Positions 8,685-17,708 of a DNA stretch of 64,000 bases are shown here, piece by piece. The position numbers were made by a program, and so were the translations under genes. This DNA is from Micromonospora violae (GTDB lineage: Bacteria; Actinomycetota; Actinomycetes; Mycobacteriales; Micromonosporaceae): the NCBI RefSeq assembly GCF_004217135.1, contig NZ_SHKK01000001.1, forward strand, positions 434,001 through 498,000, in the 5' to 3' direction. The notes under the pieces are model-generated. The model made no database searches, was not told the origin of the DNA, and was given only the letters and a program-made list of their open reading frames with translations. How positions within the stretch are numbered: the first letter of the stretch is position 1; every line of letters begins with the position of its first letter.

Positions 8685-9641
8685 TCATCGGGTTCGCAAC
8701 CGCACCTCGGGCCTGTGGCGGCGGGCGAGGTGACTGACGCCGGTAACGGTGGCGGCGATCACCGTGATGAGGATTGCCAGCGGTAGCGGCTGACCGTCGA
8801 AGTGCCGCATCGCCGTGTTGACGAGAAGCGGGTCGGGGATGAGCCATCCGGCCAGGAATCCGGTGAGTCCGACGCCGACGATGACGGCGGGCCGATGGCG
8901 GCGGACCGCGAAGGCGGCGACGACAGCGGCGGTGGCGGCGGTGAGGATCCCCAGGACCGTCGGCACGGCGTCGAGAACGTGGACGCCGTGGCGTCCCCAT
9001 GCTCCGGTGCCTTTCCAGGCGAGGATCCCGAGCGGAACGAGGGCCCACCAGAACAGGCGCGGCCGGGGCGCGGTCCACCGCTCGCGGGCGGCGATCACGA
9101 GCAGGACGAGGATCGAGACCGGTACGGCGATGGTGAAGAGTTGTTGGCCGAGGTCGGTGCCCATGCCGCCGCCGTTGCGAGCATCGACGACGAACCAACC
9201 GACGGTGGCCGTCAGGAATATCGCCTGCACGGTGAGGGCGGTCCGGGCCGCGCCGCACAGCCAGGCGATCAGCGGTGCGAGGGGCAGCAGGCCGAGACCG
9301 ACCATCTGCGGCCAGCTGGCGATGATGGCCGGCATGTCGGTGGCGAGGACGGCGCCGGTGAAGAGGTCCAGGGTCTGACCGGCGGGCTGGGTGCCGGCGG
9401 CGACGAGCAGGGCACTGAGGCCAGTCGTGAGGGCTGTGGTGGTGACGGGCGTGGTGAGTCTCAGCCGGATCGCCAGGGCGACGATGTGCAGTGTCTCGTG
9501 CCAGCTCGGGTGCCGGCGGCCGTGGTCGAGGTCCAGCAGCAGTCCGAGCAGTTCCTCGCCGCGGGCGGTGCGGTGCGCGGCTGGCAGCAGCCGCAGCAGC
9601 CGTCGATATCCTCGCTCCAGACTGCTCATGCCCGGGTTCAT
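8685..9641 (-). CDS. multi-pass membrane protein partnered with PadR
   Basis: A 318-residue protein with a charged N-terminal segment (LERGYRRLLRLLPAAHRTARGEELLGLLLDLDHGRRHPSW) followed by about eight hydrophobic helices. The N-terminal block is typical of actinobacterial membrane proteins encoded with PadR regulators. Its ATG overlaps the PadR stop as ATGA (9641-9638), which indicates translational coupling. No transporter or enzyme motif is recognisable. It could be the effector that PadR controls, but its function is unknown. Confidence 0.75.
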   Translation of the reverse strand: MNPGMSSLERGYRRLLRLLPAAHRTARGEELLGLLLDLDHGRRHPSWHETLHIVALAIRLRLTTPVTTTALTTGLSALLVAAGTQPAGQTLDLFTGAVLATDMPAIIASWPQMVGLGLLPLAPLIAWLCGAARTALTVQAIFLTATVGWFVVDARNGGGMGTDLGQQLFTIAVPVSILVLLVIAARERWTAPRPRLFWWALVPLGILAWKGTGAWGRHGVHVLDAVPTVLGILTAATAAVVAAFAVRRHRPAVIVGVGLTGFLAGWLIPDPLLVNTAMRHFDGQPLPLAILITVIAATVTGVSHLARRHRPEVRLRTR

Positions 9642-9985
9642 CCGGTGGTCCCGAGGCGCGGAGTGTTGCGGGCGGCACGCTTGCTGAGGCGCTCCTCGGC
9701 GAGCCGGACCGCTCCGGCCATCCGTTGGCTCTCGGCACGGATGGCGTCTGCCCCCGCGTCGGTCAGTTTGTAGAAACGGCGCAGCCGACCCTTCTCCACC
9801 TCGTCGTGGTCGGGGGCGATGAGCCCCTGGGCGACGAGGCGGTCAAGGGCTCCGTAGAGGGTGCCGGCGCGTAACCGGATCCTGCCGTCGGTCATCTGGT
9901 CGACCTCCCTCACCACTGCGTAGCCGTGCCGGGGTTGGTCGGCGAGGGCGGAGAGGATCAGGAACGTCTGCTCACTGAGGTCCAT
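9638..9985 (-). CDS. PadR-family transcriptional regulator
   Basis: A 115-residue winged-helix protein: LSEQTFLILSALADQPRHGYAVVREVDQMTDGRIRLRAGTLYGALDRLVAQGLIAPDHDEVEKGRLRRFYKLTDAGADAI. This is the classical PadR domain with the GTLYGALDRL recognition helix and a short C-terminal helix for dimerisation. The longer frame that reaches 11161 overlaps the arabinofuranosidase gene and is rejected. It is coupled by ATGA overlap to the downstream membrane protein, and a perfect AT-rich palindrome sits immediately upstream, so autoregulation is likely. Confidence 0.9.
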   Translation of the reverse strand: MDLSEQTFLILSALADQPRHGYAVVREVDQMTDGRIRLRAGTLYGALDRLVAQGLIAPDHDEVEKGRLRRFYKLTDAGADAIRAESQRMAGAVRLAEERLSKRAARNTPRLGTTG

Positions 9986-9988
9986 GGA

Positions 9989-10000
9989 CGATATATATCG
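9989..10000. promoter_or_regulatory. candidate PadR operator
   Basis: The 12-bp perfect palindrome CGATATATATCG lies 3 bp upstream of the PadR start codon, with a second weaker GCGATGCAT arm just beyond it. This is strikingly AT-rich for this genome and is where PadR proteins normally bind to repress their own operon. Confidence 0.55.
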
Positions 10001-10042
10001 CACCGCGATGCATAAAGCAACGATGTCGGTGTGAGACGTCGC

Positions 10043-10085
10043 CGGTCGTGCCGCCCCCGGCTGCGTTGCGGGGGCGGCGCGACCG
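10043..10085 (-). terminator. terminator of the first GH54 gene
   Basis: A 17-bp stem with a single T-G wobble (10043-10059 against 10069-10085) and a 9-nt loop begins 13 nt after the stop codon. The core GCCGCCCCCG/CGGGGGCGGC is perfect. Confidence 0.8.
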
Positions 10086-10098
10086 ATCAGTGGGTGGG

Positions 10099-11577
10099 TC
10101 AGCTGCGGGTGGACCACTGCTGGTTCGTGCCGCCGTTGCAGGCCCAGAGGATGATTTTGGTGCCGTTCGCGGTGGCGGCGCCGTTGGCGTCGAGGCAGAG
10201 CCCGGACTGGACGCCGGTGATGGTGCCGTTGGCGTTGACGTTCCACTGTTGGTTGGTGCCGCCGTGGCAGTCCCAGATGATGGCTTGGGTGCCGTTGGCG
10301 GTGCCCTGGCCGGAGGCGTCGAGGCACTTGGTGCCGTACACCTGGAGTTGTTTGCCGGCCGTGTAGGTCCAGCGCTGCGCGGTGCTGTTGCTGATGCAGT
10401 CCCAGAGTTGGACCTGGGTGCCGTTGGTGCTGGTGCCGTTCGGCACGTCGAGGCAGCGGCTGGACTGGGCACCGACGACCTGGACGTTCTGTTGGGGGTT
10501 GCCGCCGCCGGCCGGCGCGTAGGCGGCGGCGGCGATGTTGGCCTGGACGGCGTTCTCGGTGGCCGCTGTCGGGTAGCCGGAGGTGAGTACGCCCTCGAAG
10601 AAGGTGCCGCGGCCGGTGATGCTGTTGTCGCCGCCGATGCCGAGCAGGATGGCCCCTTCCTTCTTCATCGGGTGGTATCCGTTGGGGCGTGGCCCGTCGA
10701 AGTAGGTGGTCAGGCCGCCCGACTGGGCGTTGCCGCCCCGGATGGCCCAGTGGTTCGGCTCGCCCTTGACCATGGCGGTGACGAAGCGGTGGTTGATGGA
10801 GGCGATGTTGTTGTAGCCCGCGTTCACCCCGGAGAACAGCCCCCACTCCAGGTCGGCCATGATCCAGGGGCCGGCGCCGGCCCCGTAGCCCCACTGCTTG
10901 TTGGCGCCGAAGTAGACGGTCTCCATGATGGCGCGTTCGTCGGCCAGGTTGTTGGTCTGCGCGTTGCCGTAGTCGAAGCAGCACCACTGGTTGTAGTGCG
11001 TGCCGTCGACGACGGCGTAGATGCCCTCGGGCTGGTCGCCGGTCGCGACACCGTTGGTGTTGTTGTTGCGGTAGCCGGTGCCGGGGGCGATGTAGACGCC
11101 GTACGCCTTCTGGCCGCCGACGGTGACCGGTGCGGCCTTCGCGTCGGCGAGGTTGTCCCACCCGCCGGGGGCGGGACCGACGAAGTAACCGGGCGGTGCC
11201 TGGGTGAGTCGGTTGTTGCGGCCGGACTGGTCGTAGATGATCGTGATGACGCAGTTGGTGTTGGCGCAGAACGAGTCATGGGTGGCGGCGTTGGCGTAGC
11301 CACCCTCGCTCAGCACGCCGACGTCGCGGGTGGTGTTGTCCGACGATCGGCGGACCTGGTAGAGCGGGCCGTTGTACGCGCCGTACAGCGCGCGGGTGGT
11401 GCTGTGCGCGGCCACGCACGGCGTGCCGCCGGACGCGTAGATGTCGCACGGACCGGTGCCGGCGGCGTGGGCGACGTCCGGCGCGTCCGCGACCACGGAG
11501 ACGCCCGCGCCGACGACGAGGGCCAGCAGGGTCGCTGCGGCGGCCATCGGCCGACCCATCTTTCTCTTCACATTCAT
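10099..11577 (-). CDS. abfB: secreted GH54 alpha-L-arabinofuranosidase with C-terminal RICIN domain
   Basis: 492 residues from ATG 11577, chosen because it follows AAAGGA and begins the signal peptide (MNVKRKMGRPMAAAATLLALVVG). Residues about 40-355 are a GH54 catalytic domain (GPCDIYASGGTPCVAAHSTTRAL, DQSGR). It has the adjacent cysteines of QWCCFDYG, which form a vicinal disulfide in the fungal family member, and the DLEWGLF motif with nucleophile Glu244. Residues about 365-492 are a ricin-B lectin (CBM13) with three QxW-type repeats, unlike fungal enzymes that carry CBM42. It would remove arabinofuranose side chains from arabinoxylan outside the cell. It diverges from a LacI gene, and its paralogue at 19954 has the two domains in reverse order. 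Confidence 0.9.
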   Translation of the reverse strand: MNVKRKMGRPMAAAATLLALVVGAGVSVVADAPDVAHAAGTGPCDIYASGGTPCVAAHSTTRALYGAYNGPLYQVRRSSDNTTRDVGVLSEGGYANAATHDSFCANTNCVITIIYDQSGRNNRLTQAPPGYFVGPAPGGWDNLADAKAAPVTVGGQKAYGVYIAPGTGYRNNNTNGVATGDQPEGIYAVVDGTHYNQWCCFDYGNAQTNNLADERAIMETVYFGANKQWGYGAGAGPWIMADLEWGLFSGVNAGYNNIASINHRFVTAMVKGEPNHWAIRGGNAQSGGLTTYFDGPRPNGYHPMKKEGAILLGIGGDNSITGRGTFFEGVLTSGYPTAATENAVQANIAAAAYAPAGGGNPQQNVQVVGAQSSRCLDVPNGTSTNGTQVQLWDCISNSTAQRWTYTAGKQLQVYGTKCLDASGQGTANGTQAIIWDCHGGTNQQWNVNANGTITGVQSGLCLDANGAATANGTKIILWACNGGTNQQWSTRS

Positions 11578-11627
11578 CGGATCCTTTCCGGTTCGCGCTG
11601 AGGGCGGTGGCGGTGTGGCGGTCCCAT

Positions 11628-11642
11628 TGACGTCACACGTCA
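11628..11642. promoter_or_regulatory. inverted-repeat operator TGACG-N5-CGTCA between GH54 and LacI genes
   Basis: TGACGTCACACGTCA is a perfect 5-bp inverted repeat with a 5-nt spacer, flanked so that 19 bp (11627-11645) are identical to 28851-28869 in front of the GntR-linked operon. It may also hold the TTGACG -35 of the LacI gene. It is probably the site of the GntR/FCD regulator encoded at 28023-28793. Confidence 0.6.
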
Positions 11643-11763
11643 TACCTGTGACATTAATCGGCATCCATCTCTGTGCGCTAGCTGCCCCGAGTTGGTCATC
11701 GATCGATGAGCCTGAGGACGGATATGCTGACCAGCCGAGCAAGGTGCGTCCCCGTGTCGGGGC

Positions 11764-11777
11764 AAAAATCGATTCGA
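11764..11777. promoter_or_regulatory. probable autoregulatory LacI operator
   Basis: AAAAATCGATTCGA matches ten of the fourteen positions of the GCGAATCGATTCGC palindrome found in three promoters at 17.7-19.9 kb, centred on the same CG step. It lies 9 bp before the LacI start codon. A separate 12-bp palindrome CATCGATCGATG is at 11697-11708. Confidence 0.5.
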
Positions 11778-11786
11778 GGGCGACTG

Positions 11787-12800
11787 ATGAACATCGGGGA
11801 GATCGCTCGCCGGGCGGGGGTGTCCCGCAGCACCGTCTCCTACGTGCTCAGCGGGAAGCGCAGCGTGTCAGAGGCGACCCGGCAACGCATCCAGTCGGTC
11901 ATCGACGAGCTGGACTACCGGCCGAACGCCAGCGCCCGTGCTCTCAAGGAGGGGCGCACCCGCACCCTCGGGTTGGTCATCCCGCCGGCCAGCCAGCGGT
12001 TGACCGACATGCAGCTGGGCTTCGTCGCCAGCGTCGTCGAGGCCGCCGCCCGCCACGACCTCGATGTGCTGCTGTCCCCGTCCGGCGGCGACCATGACCG
12101 GTCGTTCGAGCGGATCGTCGCGGGGCGTCGGGTCGACGGCGTCGTCCTGATGGAGATCCGGTTGGCGGACGACCGGGTGACCCGGCTGACCAAGGCCGGG
12201 CTGCCGTTCGTCACGATCGGTCGGACCGCCGAGCCGCACGGGATGAGCTGGATCGACATCGACTACGCCGGGCTGATCGCCCGGTGCGTGCAGCACCTGG
12301 CCGACCTGGGGCACCAGCACGTGGCACTCGTGAACCGGTCCGCCGAGTTGGTCGCCGCCGGATACGGCCCCAGCCACCGCGCGCTGGCCGGTTTCCGGGC
12401 GGCGGCGCTGGAGCGGGGCGTGACCGGCGTGGAGGTCTCCAGCGGCGACGACACGGCCTCCGGCGAGGCGTGTATGGAGCAGTTGCTCGCGACTCATCCG
12501 GAGGTCACGGCGGTGGCCACCATCAACGAGGCGGCACTGCCCGGAATACAGCGCGCGCTGACCGGCGCCGGGTTGTCAGTGCCCCGCGACTTCTCCGTCG
12601 CCGGAGTCGCCGCGCAGCACTGGGCGGAGGATTTCCGCCCGCCGCTGACCGCCGCCGACGTGCCGATGGTCGAGATGGGCGCCGAGGCGGTGGCGCTGTT
12701 GCTGGAGATCATCGCGGCGCCGGGCGCCGTGCCACGACACCGCCTCTACAGCCCGCCCATCTCGTTGCGGTCCAGCACCGGCCCGGTCCGGGCCCGCTGA
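11787..12800 (+). CDS. LacI-family transcriptional regulator (arabinose-type regulon)
   Basis: 337 residues from ATG 11787. The N-terminal helix-turn-helix and hinge are canonical: MNIGEIARRAGVSRSTVSYVLSGKRSVSEATRQRIQSVIDELDYRPNASARALKEGRTRTLGLV. The effector-binding periplasmic-protein fold follows (DVLLSPSGGDHD, GRRVDGVVLMEIR, HLADLGHQHVALVNRS, DFSVAGV). It diverges from a GH54 gene and sits just beyond the convergent transporter operon. Palindromes of LacI type (GCGAATCGATTCGC) directly follow the -10 of three local promoters, and a half-preserved copy precedes this gene. It therefore most likely represses the arabinofuranosidase/transporter genes until a sugar ligand binds. Confidence 0.9.
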   Translation: MNIGEIARRAGVSRSTVSYVLSGKRSVSEATRQRIQSVIDELDYRPNASARALKEGRTRTLGLVIPPASQRLTDMQLGFVASVVEAAARHDLDVLLSPSGGDHDRSFERIVAGRRVDGVVLMEIRLADDRVTRLTKAGLPFVTIGRTAEPHGMSWIDIDYAGLIARCVQHLADLGHQHVALVNRSAELVAAGYGPSHRALAGFRAAALERGVTGVEVSSGDDTASGEACMEQLLATHPEVTAVATINEAALPGIQRALTGAGLSVPRDFSVAGVAAQHWAEDFRPPLTAADVPMVEMGAEAVALLLEIIAAPGAVPRHRLYSPPISLRSSTGPVRAR

Positions 12801-12810
12801 CCCGGCCCGG

Positions 12811-14523
12811 CTACCCGCCCCTGGCCCGCCGCTCCTCCCGAGCGGCGGCGAGGATGAGATAGCTGCTGGCGGTCCAGGTGTAGGCGCGGTCCCGAAGGCC
12901 GGTGCCGGTCTCGGCGTCGAAGTTCTCCGCGAAGCCGGACTTCTCGCACAGGGCGAGGAATCGCCGGCTGATGTCGTCGGCGATCCTGGTCTGCCCGGCC
13001 CGGCGCAGACCGTCCTCGACCAGGACGGTGGAGGGCGCCCAGATCGGGCCACGCCAGTAGCCGTCGGCGACGTAGTGGGCCGAGTCCGTCGGCTCGGTGG
13101 CCAGCCCGTGCGTGGTCAGGTGGGCCTCGACGCCCCGCGCCAGCGCCGCGGCGACCGGGGCCGGCAGGTCAGCCCCGAGCGCCACCGGCATCAGGTCGAG
13201 CAGGCTGCGACTGCTGCGCCGCCGCCCGGTGCGGGGATCACGGGCGCAGAAGCGTTCGCCGTCCCACAGATCGCGCAGCATGGCCGAGTGGATCCGGTCG
13301 GCCTCCCGGGACCAGCGATCGGCGGGCTCACCCAGCTCGGTGGCGAGGTCGGCGAGGCAGCGAAGTTGCGAGACCAGGAACGCGGCGAGGTCCGCCGTCT
13401 CGATGACCCGGTTGTCGTCGAAGGTGGTGGCGTTGTCCCAGCCGCTGTCGTTGCCGTGCTGGTAGTGCGGCAGGTCCTGGCCGGGGGCGCGCCGCGCGTC
13501 CAGCCAGAAGCCGGTCCAGCGGGCCAGCCGGTCGTACGTCTGCGTCAGCGCCGCCCGGTCCGGCGGCTGGGGAAGGCGGCGGCGCAGGTGTCGCAGGGCC
13601 CAACCGTGGATGGGGGGCTTGACGTAGTTGTGCAGCACCTCGGAGTGGGTGACCGAGTCCGGCAGCGCGCCCGCCTCGTCCTGGTGGTCGAAGGGCAGCT
13701 GGAACTGGTGCCAGGCCAGCTCCGGCTCGCCGGCCGCCAGGGCGATCGCGTTGAAGCAGTGGTCCCAGCTCCACACCTTGTCCATCCAGTGTTTGGACAT
13801 CAGGACGGCCGGCCGGGTCACGAAGCCCGCCGGGGCGACCGTGGCCGACCACAGGACGTACGCGGCCAGCTCGGCGGCCGGGGTCTCCGGCCCACGCCAG
13901 GGCGCGATCGCGTCGACGAACGCGGTGAACTCGGCGACCCGGTCCCGGCAGAGCTGCGCGAAGCTGACGGATCCGGCGTACGGACGGCGTGCCGTGGCGT
14001 ACTCCTCGATGGCGATCTCCCAGGGCTGGTCGCCGGGAAGCTCCAGGGACCGGTCGGCGGTGCCGAGCGCCTGCGCGCCGTTGGTCCGCAGCAGAGCGCC
14101 GGAGAGCACCGTGATCCGGTAGCGGCGACCGGTCTCGTACGAGGTGAACACGTGTGCTCCGTCGACCGGGTCGTCGTACAGGTAGGTGCCGCTGAACGGG
14201 GTGAGGGTGGGCGCGGCGGCGGCCACCCGCAGGCCGAGCCGGCGCCCCCGGATCCGCAGGGTGTCCGGCCCGTCGTAGACGGCCTCGATCCGGCCGGCCT
14301 CGTTGCGCCAGGTCAGCAGCGCGGGTGTCGCCACGACGGTGGTGCCGGCGACCGTGGGGGAGAGGCGCAGGACGGGGTGCAGCCCGTTCTGGTGGGAGAC
14401 CAGGTGCAGGTCGTCGGCGTACGTCTTCTCGGCTACCACGGGGGAGATGTTGAACCAGGATCCGCGGTAGCTGAACGGGATGTCCTGGATTGCGAACTCC
14501 GGACCGGACGGGGCGACGGTCAT
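12811..14523 (-). CDS. GH63-like (MGH1-type) glycoside hydrolase, cytosolic
   Basis: 570 residues from ATG 14523. The longer frame to 15378 overlaps the permease and is rejected. An N-terminal beta domain (about 1-210) precedes an (alpha/alpha)6 barrel. Its motifs are MDKVWSWDHCFNAIALA, YQHGNDSGWDNATTFD (a candidate acidic catalytic residue in DSGWDN) and YWRGPIWAPSTVLVEDGLRRAG, all typical of GH63 and amylo-alpha-1,6-glucosidase/MGH1 proteins. There is no signal peptide, so it should act on an imported oligosaccharide. It is the last gene of an operon with a CUT1 transporter, 57 bp after the second permease. Substrate specificity is not known; the operon's operator suggests an arabinose-containing saccharide. 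Confidence 0.8.
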   Translation of the reverse strand: MTVAPSGPEFAIQDIPFSYRGSWFNISPVVAEKTYADDLHLVSHQNGLHPVLRLSPTVAGTTVVATPALLTWRNEAGRIEAVYDGPDTLRIRGRRLGLRVAAAAPTLTPFSGTYLYDDPVDGAHVFTSYETGRRYRITVLSGALLRTNGAQALGTADRSLELPGDQPWEIAIEEYATARRPYAGSVSFAQLCRDRVAEFTAFVDAIAPWRGPETPAAELAAYVLWSATVAPAGFVTRPAVLMSKHWMDKVWSWDHCFNAIALAAGEPELAWHQFQLPFDHQDEAGALPDSVTHSEVLHNYVKPPIHGWALRHLRRRLPQPPDRAALTQTYDRLARWTGFWLDARRAPGQDLPHYQHGNDSGWDNATTFDDNRVIETADLAAFLVSQLRCLADLATELGEPADRWSREADRIHSAMLRDLWDGERFCARDPRTGRRRSSRSLLDLMPVALGADLPAPVAAALARGVEAHLTTHGLATEPTDSAHYVADGYWRGPIWAPSTVLVEDGLRRAGQTRIADDISRRFLALCEKSGFAENFDAETGTGLRDRAYTWTASSYLILAAAREERRARGG

Positions 14524-14579
14524 GGGTGGCGGGTGCCTTTCTGTGGTGCGGGTGGTCGGTCCTCGACCGGTCTGGATGG

Positions 14580-15404
14580 TCAGTCCTTGACGGCGCCGGC
14601 GGTGACACCCATCGAGACGTACCGCTGGGCCAGGATCAGCAGCACGGCGGCGGGAATCGAGGCGACGACGGCGGTGGCCATGATGGCGTTCCACTGCTGG
14701 TTGTTGTTGCCGATGTAGTGGTAGATGCCGAGGGTGATCGGTTGGTGGTCGCCGCCGCCGGCCAGCGTCGAGGCGAAGATGAAGTCCGACCAGGACCACA
14801 GGAACGCGAAGAGCGACACCGTGACGATCGAGTTGCGGCTGACCGGCAGCACGACCGACCAGAAGGTGCGCAGCCGACCGGCGCCGTCGACGACGGCGGC
14901 CTGGAGCAGCTCGTCGGGGATGCCGGACATGAAGGCCGTGAAGATCAGGACGCCGAACGGCACCGCGAGCGTGGTGTCGGCCAGGATCAGGCCGGGCAGC
15001 GTGTTCAGGACGCCGAGGGTGAGGAAGATGGCGTAGAAGCCCATCGCCATGATGATCCCCGGGATCATCTGCGCGATCAGCAGCACGAAACTCAGCGCCG
15101 GGCCGCCGGGTGGCCGCAGCTTCGCCAGCGCGTAGCCGGCCGGGGCGGCCAGCGCGACGGTCAGCGCCACCGTGCCGAGGCCGACCAGGAAGCTGGTGCC
15201 GAGGTACGGCAGCTGCTGGTCGAGCACCGCCCGGTAGCCATCCAGGGTGCCGTTGGTGGGGAACAGGTGCGGGGGACTGGCCCGCATGTCCTGGTCCCGG
15301 GTGAGGGACACGTTGACCATCCAGTAGACGGGGAAGAGCATCAGCCCGGTCAGCACCAGGCCGACGCCGGTCTTCCACCAGGCCCGAGGCGTCGAGGTGG
15401 TCAT
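14580..15404 (-). CDS. CUT1 sugar ABC transporter permease (MalG type)
   Basis: 274 residues from ATG 15404, whose ATGA overlaps the stop of the preceding permease. Six membrane segments are visible. The cytoplasmic EAA-type loop, which contacts the ATPase, reads IPDELLQAAVVDGAGRLRTFWSVVLPVSRNSI. Its length and the C-terminal AQRYVSMGVTAGAVKD are typical of MalG-like subunits. It works with the permease at 15401 and the binding protein at 16391. No ATPase gene is in the operon, so a shared MsiK-like ATPase encoded elsewhere is expected. Confidence 0.92.
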   Translation of the reverse strand: MTTSTPRAWWKTGVGLVLTGLMLFPVYWMVNVSLTRDQDMRASPPHLFPTNGTLDGYRAVLDQQLPYLGTSFLVGLGTVALTVALAAPAGYALAKLRPPGGPALSFVLLIAQMIPGIIMAMGFYAIFLTLGVLNTLPGLILADTTLAVPFGVLIFTAFMSGIPDELLQAAVVDGAGRLRTFWSVVLPVSRNSIVTVSLFAFLWSWSDFIFASTLAGGGDHQPITLGIYHYIGNNNQQWNAIMATAVVASIPAAVLLILAQRYVSMGVTAGAVKD

Positions 15405-16372
15405 CGCAGCTGCTGCCTCCGCTCGATCCGGATGTAGCCGAGGCCGGCGATCAGCGCCAGCACGATGAGCAGGTTGCCGATGGCCGCGCCCGGGCCGAAC
15501 TCGGGCAGCAGGTTGCCGAAGCCGAGCCGGTACGACCAGGTGGCGAGCGTGGCGGAGGAACCGGTCGGGCCACCCCTGGTCATGATCCAGATGATGTCGA
15601 AGACCTTCAGCGTGTAGATCAAGCCCAGCAGCAGCGTGATGGCGGAGACGGGCCGCAGCAGCGGGAAGGTGATGCCCCAGAACCGTTGCCACCCCGTCGC
15701 GCCGTCGAGCGCGGACGCCTCGTACATCTCCGCCGGGATCGCCTGGAGGCCGCTGTAGAGCACCACCAGGTTGAACGGGATGCCGATCCAGATGTTCGCG
15801 ATGATCACCGAGGTGAGCGACCAGCCCGGTGAGGTGAGCCAGTTGACCGGGTCGACCCCGACGACACCGAGCGCCGCGTTGACCAGCCCCGAGTCGCTGT
15901 TGAGCAGCCACGACCAGGTCGACGCCGAGACGATCAGGGGCAGCAGCCACGGTACGAGGATCAGTGCCCGCAGCGTGCGCGACAGCGGGAAGTACTGGTG
16001 GAAGAAGAGGGCCAGAGCCATGCCGATGGTGAACTGGAAGGCGAGCGAGGCCGCGGTGAAGACCACCGTGTGCGTCAGCGTCGACCCGAAGGCCGGATCG
16101 GTCAGGATCGTCCGATAGTTGTCGAGGCCGGCGAAGGGCGCCCCGCCCTGCACGAACGAGCGGACGGTGTACTCCCGCAGGCTCAACTCGACGTTGCGGT
16201 AGAGCGGGTAGGCGTAGAAGGCGGCCAGGTAGACGGTCACGGGTGCCAGGAAGGCCCACCCCCACCAGCGGCCGGGCCGGCGGGTACGGGACGGGGGAGA
16301 CCCGGGCGGAGCGGCGGTCGCCGCCCCGCCCCGGTCTCGTACGGCGGTGGTGGTCTCTGTCGTGGAGGGCAT
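15401..16372 (-). CDS. CUT1 sugar ABC transporter permease (MalF type)
   Basis: 323 residues with a Pro/Ser-rich cytoplasmic N-terminus of about 35 residues and six membrane helices. The EAA loop is IPAEMYEASALDGATGWQRFWGITFPLLRPV. FLAPVTVYLAAFYAYPLYRNVELSL is the usual first helix of MalF-type subunits. It is the middle gene of the transporter, 18 bp after the binding-protein gene and overlapping the next permease by 4 bp, so stoichiometric expression is likely. Confidence 0.92.
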   Translation of the reverse strand: MPSTTETTTAVRDRGGAATAAPPGSPPSRTRRPGRWWGWAFLAPVTVYLAAFYAYPLYRNVELSLREYTVRSFVQGGAPFAGLDNYRTILTDPAFGSTLTHTVVFTAASLAFQFTIGMALALFFHQYFPLSRTLRALILVPWLLPLIVSASTWSWLLNSDSGLVNAALGVVGVDPVNWLTSPGWSLTSVIIANIWIGIPFNLVVLYSGLQAIPAEMYEASALDGATGWQRFWGITFPLLRPVSAITLLLGLIYTLKVFDIIWIMTRGGPTGSSATLATWSYRLGFGNLLPEFGPGAAIGNLLIVLALIAGLGYIRIERRQQLR

Positions 16373-16390
16373 GGTGTCGGTTCGGATCGC

Positions 16391-17629
16391 TTACCTGGTC
16401 GCGGCCGCGCGCTGTGCGGCGGTCAGTGCCTCCTGTGGCGACTTCCCGCCGCTGAGGGCCGACTGCACCGCGGTCCACAGCGATTCGGAGATCTTCGGGT
16501 ACTTCGTGCCGAGGTTGTCACCGGTGCGGCCCTTGGCTGCCCGGACCGCCTCCACCCAGACCTTGAGCTTGGGGTCCGCAGTCGCCTGTCGCTCCTGTAC
16601 GGCGGCGACGGGCGCGACGTAGGAGAGCGTGGTGTCGGTGGTGAGGAGGTTGTCGGCGTTGGTCAGACAGGCGACGAGCTGCTGCGACGTCTCGTACCGG
16701 CCGGTGTTCTTCTGCACCGGGATGGAGACGAACTCACCACCGGTGGGTGCCGGGGCCGGCCCGCCCGCCAGGGCCGGGATCGGGATCGTTCCGTACGCGA
16801 AGCCGAGCTTCTCGGCGTTGGCCAGTTGCCAGGTGCCGTTCTCGGCGAAGGCGTAGTCGCCGGTGGCGAACTCCTGCCAGCTGGTCGTCTGGGTGTTGTT
16901 GATGACCGAGTTCGGGGCGTGGCCCTGCTTGACCCAGTCGGTCCACAGCGTCAGCGCGGACACCGCCTGCGGTGAGTCCAGACTGGTCAGTTGGGCGCCG
17001 GATCCCCAGAACCAGGGCAGGAACTGGAAGCTGCCCTCCTCGGTGCCGATCGCGGAGAAGGTGATGCCCTTCTTCCCCTTGGCCTTGACCGTGGTCAGCG
17101 CCGCGGTCAGCGACGCCCAGTCCTTGACCGCGGCAGGGTCGACGCCGGCGGCGGTGAGCAGATCCTTGTTGTAGTAGAGGGCGAGGGTGTTCGCGCCGAT
17201 CGGCACCCCGTAGGTCTTGCCGTCGCTCTGGCCCGCGCCGAGCAGGTTCTTCTCCATGGCCGAGACGTCGAGCTTGTTGTCGTCGGTGGTGGTGAGCGCC
17301 CCGGCTTCGGCCAGCGTCGAGATGACCGGGTTGTCGACGATCAGGACGTCCGGTGAGTTTCCCTGCTGGGCGGCGAGCAGCGCCTTGTTGGTCAGGTCGG
17401 TGGTGTCGTAGCCGGTGCGCTCGACCGTCACCCCCGCGGCGGTGCCGCACTTCTTGAGCAGCGCGACCCACTCGGAGTCGTCGGCGAACTGCGGGTACGG
17501 GTCCCAGACGAGATAGGCGCCCTGGTCGGCGGGGCCGTCGGCGGACGACGAGCAGGCGCTGGCGGTCACTGCGGCGAGAGCTATCACGGCGACGGCGGCC
17601 AGGCGCCGCCGACGGCTGAGTCCGGTCAT
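16391..17629 (-). CDS. CUT1 sugar ABC transporter solute-binding lipoprotein
   Basis: 412 residues from ATG 17629, preceded by GAGG at 6 bp; a GTG at 17641 is also possible. The lipoprotein signal ends in AVTASAC with the lipidated Cys. The mature protein is a family-1 extracellular solute-binding protein (PDVLIVDNPVISTLAEAGAL, YGVPIGANTLALYYNKDLLTAAGVDP, FLPWFWGSGAQL, WQEFATGDYAFAENGTWQL). It would deliver an oligosaccharide to the two downstream permeases. Its promoter carries two adjoining copies of the LacI palindrome, so it belongs to the regulon of the LacI protein at 11787. Confidence 0.92.
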   Translation of the reverse strand: MTGLSRRRRLAAVAVIALAAVTASACSSSADGPADQGAYLVWDPYPQFADDSEWVALLKKCGTAAGVTVERTGYDTTDLTNKALLAAQQGNSPDVLIVDNPVISTLAEAGALTTTDDNKLDVSAMEKNLLGAGQSDGKTYGVPIGANTLALYYNKDLLTAAGVDPAAVKDWASLTAALTTVKAKGKKGITFSAIGTEEGSFQFLPWFWGSGAQLTSLDSPQAVSALTLWTDWVKQGHAPNSVINNTQTTSWQEFATGDYAFAENGTWQLANAEKLGFAYGTIPIPALAGGPAPAPTGGEFVSIPVQKNTGRYETSQQLVACLTNADNLLTTDTTLSYVAPVAAVQERQATADPKLKVWVEAVRAAKGRTGDNLGTKYPKISESLWTAVQSALSGGKSPQEALTAAQRAAATR

Positions 17630-17708
17630 CTGCTGCCTCACTTCACATCGATCGTCAGGTGGGGTGGGCGGGTTGATCGTCGCGGGTTGGGTCAGCCCAA
17701 CCCATGAG

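Noticed and set aside
9638..11161. 507-codon minus-strand frame ending in PadR
   Set aside because: Only the last 115 codons are real (PadR from ATG 9985). The rest overlaps the GH54 gene in another frame and crosses its terminator.
12811..15378. 855-codon frame containing the GH63-like protein
   Set aside because: The N-terminal extension overlaps the MalG-type permease out of frame and is low complexity; the gene starts at ATG 14523.
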